Assembly (NCBI RefSeq): GCF_009831215.1
Contig: NZ_WUTW01000002.1
Location: 1,590,479-1,654,478, forward strand
DNA length: 64,000 bases
Reading direction: 5' to 3'
Origin: Actinomadura rayongensis
GTDB lineage: Bacteria > Actinomycetota > Actinomycetes > Streptosporangiales > Streptosporangiaceae
The notes under the pieces are model-generated. The model was not told the DNA's origin. It saw only the letters and a list, made by a program, of their open reading frames with translations, and ran no database searches. The translations under genes were made by a program, and so were the position numbers. Below are positions 58,571 to 64,000 of the stretch, one piece after another. Every line of letters starts with the position of its first letter. The stretch's first letter is position 1.

Positions 58571-58873
58571 CTACTTCTTCATAATCGCCGTGATAATCGG
58601 CGTGGCGGTTCCGACAAGGAGGCAGGCTCCGCCAACCCAGGCGAGCCCAGTGGCGTGTTCGCCGCCTTCTCCGCGGCGGTGCGCAACGGCCATCCGGCCG
58701 GCGACGATCATGATTCCGGCGACGCACAGACCCGTGACGGTCCAGGTCACAAACCCAAGCAGCTTGTTGTACATCGCGACGACCTCGCTCGGGACGTCGT
58801 CGGTGTTCGGCTTGAACGGGTCGGGCGCGAGCGCAACAATGTTGAGCGCTCCTGCAATTCGAGAAAGAAGCAA
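58571..58873 (-). CDS. VirB2-like small membrane protein (second)
   Basis: 100 residues from TTG 58873 after GAGGGA. Helices WTVTGLCVAGIMIVAGRMAV and LAWVGGACLLVGTATPIITAIM joined by AHRRGEGGEHATG. Tandem copy of the gene at 58288-58560, about 40% identical by eye. First gene of the T4SS operon. Confidence 0.75.
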   Translation of the reverse strand: MLLSRIAGALNIVALAPDPFKPNTDDVPSEVVAMYNKLLGFVTWTVTGLCVAGIMIVAGRMAVAHRRGEGGEHATGLAWVGGACLLVGTATPIITAIMKK

Positions 58874-59080
58874 GGTCCCTCGCCAGTGAGTTCGGACCCG
58901 CTGCCTGAGACAGTCGGGTTGAGATCACTGGACGAAGAGATAGAGAGCGCAACTCGTGACAGATGCGGAGCGTCGAGTTCAACAAGCGTGTTCGTGCTCG
59001 CGGGCATGCGCAGGCCCAAACCGCGTCCGTTCAAAAGAGGTCTGGGCCATTGGCTCCACGCCAAGGCAGAACGGACTTGG

Positions 59081-60241
59081 TCAGCGGCTGGGGGCCAGGT
59101 CCGGCGATCGAGGGCGTGCTGATAGGGCGCGCCGGTCGTCGGTCGCGGCGGTCCTGTCGAACGAGCGAAGAAGCGCCTGGCGAGAGGTTGGTAGGCCGGT
59201 GGACGCAAGGTCGATTTCGCGTCGGGGGTTATCCACATAGGCCGCCATGACCGTGGGCACGGTTTCGCCGAGACGTTCGGCGATGCGGCGGATCTGGCGG
59301 TGGACGTCGGCTGCCGGTTTTCCGATCAGGACGGCTGTGCTGGCGCGGAGAGCATGCAGGCGTCCCTCGGCGTGGTCGAGCGGCCGGTAGCCGTCCGGCG
59401 CTGTAGCGGCTTGGTCCAAGACGGCGTCGACCACGAAATCCGCCAAATGCGAGAGCCCGTCCAGCGCGTTGGCGACGTAGTCCGGCCCGCCGATCTGGAG
59501 CAGGTCGGCGGGGTCGCGTCCGGGCGGGAGACGGACCGCATATGTGTGATCGGTGACCGAGGTCAGCTTCTCGTAGGCGCTCAGCATCGCCCGGTGGCCG
59601 GCCGGGTCGGAGTCGAAGGCGGCGATGACGCCGAGATCCCGGACTGGTGCGCGGCGGGCCAGGGCGTCGACGTGGTGTGCGGTGAGGGCGGTACCGCAGG
59701 GCGCGAGGCCCGCGAAACGGTAGTCGGTGCTGACGGCGATGGCGTCCCAGAGGCCTTCGACCAGGACGGGCTGAGCGCCGACGGCGAGACGGCTCTCGGC
59801 TTGCGCGAGGCCGAAGAGGATCTCGTGCTTCCGGTACAGGTCGGAGTTAGGGCTGTTGAGGTACTTAGGGGTGCTCGGTGGCGCAGCCGGAGAAGCGCGT
59901 CCGATGAAGGCGACGATATGGCCGTCCTCATCCAGGACCGGTGCTGTGATGCGGTCCCGGAACCGGTCGATCGGGCGACCCGTCCGGGTGATGACGACGA
60001 GGCCGGCGTCCTGAAGCTGCTCGACCGTGTGGCCCTTCGCGCACAGGTGGTTGAAGAGGGCGGTGCCATTGCCCGGCGCGTAGCCGATCGCCCAGGTCTG
60101 GGTGATCACCTCGGTGAAGCCTCGGCTGGCGAGGTAGCGAGGGCCCCAGCTGATGGCGAACTGGTTGCGCAGGTACTCCTGCGCATCGCGGTGGATGCGC
60201 AGGAGTACGTCGCGCGAGCTCTTGGCGGACGCCGCGCTCAC
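59081..60241 (-). CDS. DnaG-type primase core without zinc finger
   Basis: 386 residues from GTG 60241, overlapping the large gene's stop (GTGA). RFRDRITAPVLDEDGHIVAFIGR and PKYLNSP (about 93-131) are the DnaG N-terminal core; TOPRIM follows with LVEGLWDA (E162, D166) and VIAAFDSDPAG (D210, D212). No CHC2 zinc finger at the N-terminus. The C-terminal third is helical and Arg-rich. Probably primes the transferred or replicating element DNA. Confidence 0.85.
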   Translation of the reverse strand: MSAASAKSSRDVLLRIHRDAQEYLRNQFAISWGPRYLASRGFTEVITQTWAIGYAPGNGTALFNHLCAKGHTVEQLQDAGLVVITRTGRPIDRFRDRITAPVLDEDGHIVAFIGRASPAAPPSTPKYLNSPNSDLYRKHEILFGLAQAESRLAVGAQPVLVEGLWDAIAVSTDYRFAGLAPCGTALTAHHVDALARRAPVRDLGVIAAFDSDPAGHRAMLSAYEKLTSVTDHTYAVRLPPGRDPADLLQIGGPDYVANALDGLSHLADFVVDAVLDQAATAPDGYRPLDHAEGRLHALRASTAVLIGKPAADVHRQIRRIAERLGETVPTVMAAYVDNPRREIDLASTGLPTSRQALLRSFDRTAATDDRRALSARPRSPDLAPSR

Positions 60242-63200
60242 CGGTCCACCTGCTCGACCGCTTCTACGGTCTGCGCCAGGGGACGGACTACATCGGACGC
60301 GCCGGCCCCTTTTGTCTGGAGGAGCTGCCGGGCGTCCATCTGGGCCAAAAACCCGACCGCCATCCGAGCCTCGGAAAGATCGGCATCCACGGCACCGGCG
60401 ACCTTGACGTCGTTCGGGTCGGGCGCGATCTTGGGTGAAACGGTCGGTGCGGGCGGGTCGAATGTTCCCAGCGGAACTCGTGTGCCGAAGGGCAGCTCGC
60501 CGCGGGCTTGAGCGATGTACTGCTCTGCCGCGTGGCGCAGGACCCGCAAGGCGTTCCAGCGCAGGGTGTCTCGCTCACCGGGGTCCGTGCGCTTGAGCAT
60601 CCCGCTTGCGCCGTCGGAGACGATCTCGCAAACGCGGACCCACACGGCCGTGGCATGGCCGAGCACCTGCGCGTCCGCCAGCAGGGTCTTGCCGCTGTTC
60701 GATAGGACGTTGGCGGTATGCCGGGTCTTTGTCCACAGGGTGTTGATCGTGTGCAGTGCAGGGTGGTCTCCAAGGGCGCCGAGCGAAGTCCCGTTGAGAT
60801 CCGTGATCGCCTGGTCCACCTTGTTGAGCTCGCGGCCCGGAAACCCAAGGAACGCTAGCGGAGCGATGGAACGTTCCCGTAGTTCGGACAGCGCCGTGTG
60901 AACGCTTTGGAGGCTGCGCAGGGTGCGTCCTGCGGGGAGGTAGCCCATCAGCTGGTCGGCGAAGTCCGCGGAAGACCGGTGGAGCCTCCGCGTCGCACGC
61001 CACGGGCGGGAATCGCGTTGTCCCGCCCACTCCAGGAGACGCGCGAGACTGCCGGCGGCCCCGGCGATGCTGCGCGCTGCTCTTGCCGCCACTATGGAGA
61101 GGCAACCTCGGCTGCGCGCGTCTGCGCGGACCTGCTTCCAGTAGCCCTTGGCCGCGTCCTTGACCGCGTTGAAGAACGTTTGGGTGGCCTTCCACACCTG
61201 GCGGATGTGCTGCCATTGGGGTGTGTCGCGGTACCAGCTTTCCAGCTTGGCCACTTCTTCCATTTCGGGGGCGAGTTCGTCCAGGCCGTCGGGTGCGGGC
61301 TGGGCTTCGCGCTCCGCCTGCTCGGACGGCTCGGTGGGCTGCTCGGTGCTGCCGTCGGTGATGTCCGCTGGAGGCGGGCTGTCGAAGTACGTCCCGTGTG
61401 TGGGCTGGGACCCGTCGTTCCACCAATAGACCTCGTTCAAGGCTTCCCAGCTGGCTTCGACGGCCGGAGGAGCATTGCCCGAGACAGGTTCGGGGTCGGG
61501 GTCGCGTTCCAGCGCGGCGTCTTCGGATATCTCGTTCAGCACGGTGGCCAGGTCGCCGAAGGCTGCATCGGCGGCTGGTTGTTCGCCGGCAGGCGGTGTG
61601 TCGATTTCCTCAAGGGGGGCATCGGCGTCGGTGCCGTCGTTGGAGTCCTGCTGGGCTTCATCGGCTTCCGCTTCGGCGTCCATTGCCGCCCACTTTGAAT
61701 ACGCGGCTTCCGCCTCGGCGTTCCGAGGTGGAAGCGAATTCTGGTAGTCGTCCAGATACTGTCGTTGCCGATCTTCCTCGAAGAGTTCCTCGGGCTCGGA
61801 AGCCTGAGTAGGCTCGACGCCCATGACCTGCTTGAGTGAGCCCGGCAGGACGAACAGGGCCGCGTTGCCTTCCTCGGGGTAGTCGTAGGTGCGGAGCTCG
61901 GGAACACGATCAGCCGGGTAGTAACCGGAGACCCGGGCGACGCCGTCCAGGCGTTCGACATCGGTCACGATGAGCGGGCGGCCCTGCCAGTTGGGGAGTT
62001 CGACGACGTCCCCGGCGGTGAGCTCCGCGACCGGCTTGCGGAGAAGGTGCTCGCCGACTGGAGGCAGCACCGACACCAGGTCCCGGATCCGCTGTTCAGG
62101 TTCGGCGACCTCGTCCCTGACGATCTCGTCATCGGGAACACGGCCGGTCTCGTGGAAGGCGCGGGCTTCCGCTAGCACAGCGCTTTTGGTCTTCTGCGCG
62201 ATCCCGAAGAGTTCCTGCTCGGCCTGCTTCCTCAAGTCTTCCTGTCCGAGAACGTCGAACCCTGCCGCGATGACGAAGCGCCTGTCGGCGGTGTAGGCGT
62301 CCCGAAGCAACTGGAAACGCTCGGGATGAAGTCCAGGCCGGAGCCAGTCGGCGGCCTGCTTCCAGGTCAGCTTTCCTTCGCGGTGGGCGGGACGGCCGTA
62401 GACCTCGATCGTCAGCCCTTTGCGATCCCAGTCCACCTGGAGGTTGCCGCGCAGGCTGCCGCCACGGTTGATCCGCGAGGACGCCTTCGTTCGGCTGGCC
62501 ATGGCGCACAACAGCACGACGTCCCCGATCGAGAGTTCGGCGAGACCGCGGGCGATGTCTTCGGGCCGCAGCGGCTCGGGCGACGGACCGGAGACGGTTT
62601 CGGCCTCCTCCGAATCCTGCTCAGGCGGAGCGGCTGGGGTTGGAAGCTCCTGAGCTTCGATGGACTCGGTCTGACGCTTCGGTGCGGTGTTTCCGGGGAT
62701 TTTGTCCTGCGGGGTGCCTACGCTCTGCTCGGATTGGATGAGTTCCTTCAGCGAGCCGGGCAGCGTGAGTACTGGGGCGTCGCTACCGGGCTCGTAATGG
62801 TGGACATGCACGGTCTGGCGCACGGCGTCGTGGTGGTGGCCGGATACTTCGACCGCCCCGTCACGGACTTCGACTCCGGTCACGATGAGAAGACGCTCGG
62901 TCCGGGGCAGCAAGATCACGTCTCCGGCCACGAGATCCGTCGCGGGCTTGGGAAGGATCCGTTCGTCCTGAGGGGGCAGCACGGACACGAGGTCGGATAC
63001 GCGCTGTGCGAGGACGGCCAACTCGGTGGGCTGAACCTTGCTCACGGCCCGTCCGGTCTCGTGGAACGAAGCCGCCGCCGAGATCATCGAGTCGCGTACG
63101 GTGGCGCCGATCGCCATGAGTTCCCGTTCTGCGGCCCGACTGAGTTCACGCTCGCCGATCACGGCGAAGCCGGTTTCCCGGTAGAAGCGACTCTCTCCGA

Positions 63201-64000
63201 GGGCCGCGGCTTCAAGGAGGCGATAGGTGTCGGGATCGACCCCGGGCCGCAGCCAGGCCGCGACCTTCTTCCACGTCAGTCTCCCCGATCGTGTTTCGGG
63301 CCTTTCGTGGATCCTGATTTCCACGCCTTTGGGGTCCCTGCTCACCGACAGTCCGCCGCTGGCGGTGGTGCCCGATGACCGCTCGACCTGCTCGTTCGTC
63401 CCGAGCGCGTTCGCCGCGAGGCGCCTGTGAAGTCGAGGCTCCATGAGCCTCAGCGCTCGCGCGATGTCCGCCGTCCGCAGCGGAGTGACGGAGAGGAGCG
63501 GAGCCTCCGCCGGCGTCTCGGGCGTCGGGCTCAGCGAGAACAAGGCGTCCGGTTCGCCATCGGGCGCGGGCGTGGCGCCGAGGAAGCGGCTCGCAGCTTC
63601 GGCTGGGGTGAGCAGGAAGATTCCGCCGTCGTGCCGGACGGTGAGGGAGGGACCGTTCTTCGCGTGGTGTCTCGCGGTGAAGTCGATGCCTGCTTCGGAG
63701 AGCCGACGCATGACCTCGTCTTCGGCCTGCTCGACCGCGGTCATCGGCTCCTGGTCGGCGGCTGGGATGGGCGCTTCGGCCAGCCGCGCCGTCTCATGGA
63801 CGCGGAATCCCACCAACTCCATGATGTCGAGTTGGTCTTTCATCCTCGTGCTGAAGTGGTTCTTGAACACCTCGGGCAGCGAGGGATCGAGTTGCGTCTG
63901 GCGTAGCAGCCAACGTCCCACCACGCGGTAGGTGAAATCGGGAAGCGTCGTTTGCGATGCCGCGAACAGCAGGCTCGCGTCGTCCAGTGCTCGCGCCGTC
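60238..64000 (-). CDS. Very large protein with duplicated module, start beyond window
   Basis: At least 1254 residues; the frame stays open to position 64000, so the true start is outside. It contains two copies of a module of about 220 residues: R-x-G-x-LTWKxxAxWLRPG, SFHETGR/AFHETGR, LVSVLPP, KPxxxLxAGDVxxLP, LIVTxVE and LPGSLKxxx. Each is preceded by a shorter element (TPLRTADIARAL / LRPEDIARGL). A long Glu/Asp-rich linker and a helical C-terminal 350 residues follow. No ATPase or nuclease motif seen. It is coupled to the primase, so a replication or transfer role is likely. Confidence 0.7.
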   Translation of the reverse strand, partial: TARALDDASLLFAASQTTLPDFTYRVVGRWLLRQTQLDPSLPEVFKNHFSTRMKDQLDIMELVGFRVHETARLAEAPIPAADQEPMTAVEQAEDEVMRRLSEAGIDFTARHHAKNGPSLTVRHDGGIFLLTPAEAASRFLGATPAPDGEPDALFSLSPTPETPAEAPLLSVTPLRTADIARALRLMEPRLHRRLAANALGTNEQVERSSGTTASGGLSVSRDPKGVEIRIHERPETRSGRLTWKKVAAWLRPGVDPDTYRLLEAAALGESRFYRETGFAVIGERELSRAAERELMAIGATVRDSMISAAASFHETGRAVSKVQPTELAVLAQRVSDLVSVLPPQDERILPKPATDLVAGDVILLPRTERLLIVTGVEVRDGAVEVSGHHHDAVRQTVHVHHYEPGSDAPVLTLPGSLKELIQSEQSVGTPQDKIPGNTAPKRQTESIEAQELPTPAAPPEQDSEEAETVSGPSPEPLRPEDIARGLAELSIGDVVLLCAMASRTKASSRINRGGSLRGNLQVDWDRKGLTIEVYGRPAHREGKLTWKQAADWLRPGLHPERFQLLRDAYTADRRFVIAAGFDVLGQEDLRKQAEQELFGIAQKTKSAVLAEARAFHETGRVPDDEIVRDEVAEPEQRIRDLVSVLPPVGEHLLRKPVAELTAGDVVELPNWQGRPLIVTDVERLDGVARVSGYYPADRVPELRTYDYPEEGNAALFVLPGSLKQVMGVEPTQASEPEELFEEDRQRQYLDDYQNSLPPRNAEAEAAYSKWAAMDAEAEADEAQQDSNDGTDADAPLEEIDTPPAGEQPAADAAFGDLATVLNEISEDAALERDPDPEPVSGNAPPAVEASWEALNEVYWWNDGSQPTHGTYFDSPPPADITDGSTEQPTEPSEQAEREAQPAPDGLDELAPEMEEVAKLESWYRDTPQWQHIRQVWKATQTFFNAVKDAAKGYWKQVRADARSRGCLSIVAARAARSIAGAAGSLARLLEWAGQRDSRPWRATRRLHRSSADFADQLMGYLPAGRTLRSLQSVHTALSELRERSIAPLAFLGFPGRELNKVDQAITDLNGTSLGALGDHPALHTINTLWTKTRHTANVLSNSGKTLLADAQVLGHATAVWVRVCEIVSDGASGMLKRTDPGERDTLRWNALRVLRHAAEQYIAQARGELPFGTRVPLGTFDPPAPTVSPKIAPDPNDVKVAGAVDADLSEARMAVGFLAQMDARQLLQTKGAGASDVVRPLAQTVEAVEQVDR

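Noticed and set aside
1..64000. CRISPR array, insertion sequence, integrase, rRNA or tRNA genes
   Set aside because: None recognised by reading; attachment sites could not be assigned without an integrase or tRNA. A tRNA scan would be decisive.

Overview
The window is very GC-rich and densely packed with overlapping start/stop codons (GTGA, ATGA). Its gene families are typical of filamentous actinomycetes: an XRE plus DUF397 pair, an S-adenosyl methyltransferase of the Methyltransf_19 (DUF574) type, DUF4913, an SCO6880-type transfer protein and an FxLD-like lanthipeptide cluster. I read it as an accessory region or conjugative element of an actinobacterium (Streptosporangiales or Streptomycetales would fit; the genus is inference). 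No rRNA, tRNA, CRISPR array, integrase or transposase was recognised, so the ends of the element are not visible.

Layout. 1-3.8 kb: a HEPN-like protein, a PD-(D/E)xK-like nuclease and a PIN-domain protein. 4.0-11.5 kb: one minus-strand RiPP operon, in order methyltransferase, 47-aa precursor, strong hairpin, full-length LanB, LanC-like cyclase, stand-alone SpaB_C/thiopeptide-type protein, second methyltransferase. 12.0-15.9 kb: a five-gene operon with two coupled EEP (endonuclease/exonuclease/phosphatase) proteins, divergent from an XRE-DUF397 pair. 16.0-21.5 kb: a 12-residue-repeat solenoid membrane protein, a small Cys protein, a HTH protein, a PAPS-reductase-like ATP pyrophosphatase, a possible TGT-like barrel protein, a DUF2786 protein and a PIN pseudogene. 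21.6-27.7 kb: an AraC/HAD/CPBP/methyltransferase/EEP group divergent from an XRE-PLD-like regulator, then a second HAD phosphatase.

28-64 kb looks like a conjugation module: exported proteins, a probable oriT region, a MobC-like protein and a relaxase; a complete-looking Tad/Flp pilus operon (CpaB, TadZ, TadA, TadB, TadC, Flp-like pilin, three TadE/G-like pseudopilins) ending in a LysM-BTAD membrane regulator; a lipoprotein and a lytic transglycosylase; an OLD-type nuclease; and a type IV secretion core (two VirB2-like proteins, VirB8-like, VirB6-like, SCO6880-like, VirB4-like, VirD4-like coupling protein), preceded by a primase and a very large repeat-containing protein that runs off the right edge.

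How it fits together: relaxase, MobC, coupling protein, VirB4/VirB6/VirB8-like proteins and a wall hydrolase are what a ssDNA-conjugating element needs, and the embedded Tad pilus operon is a plausible surface appendage for mating. Two regulatory sequences are duplicated. A long palindrome with arms GGGGACGTT/AACGTCCCC lies in front of the XRE-PLD gene and upstream of the RiPP operon. An AT-rich promoter with a conserved leader precedes both the DUF2786 gene and an unknown gene at 28.1 kb. These suggest that cargo and element genes share control circuits.
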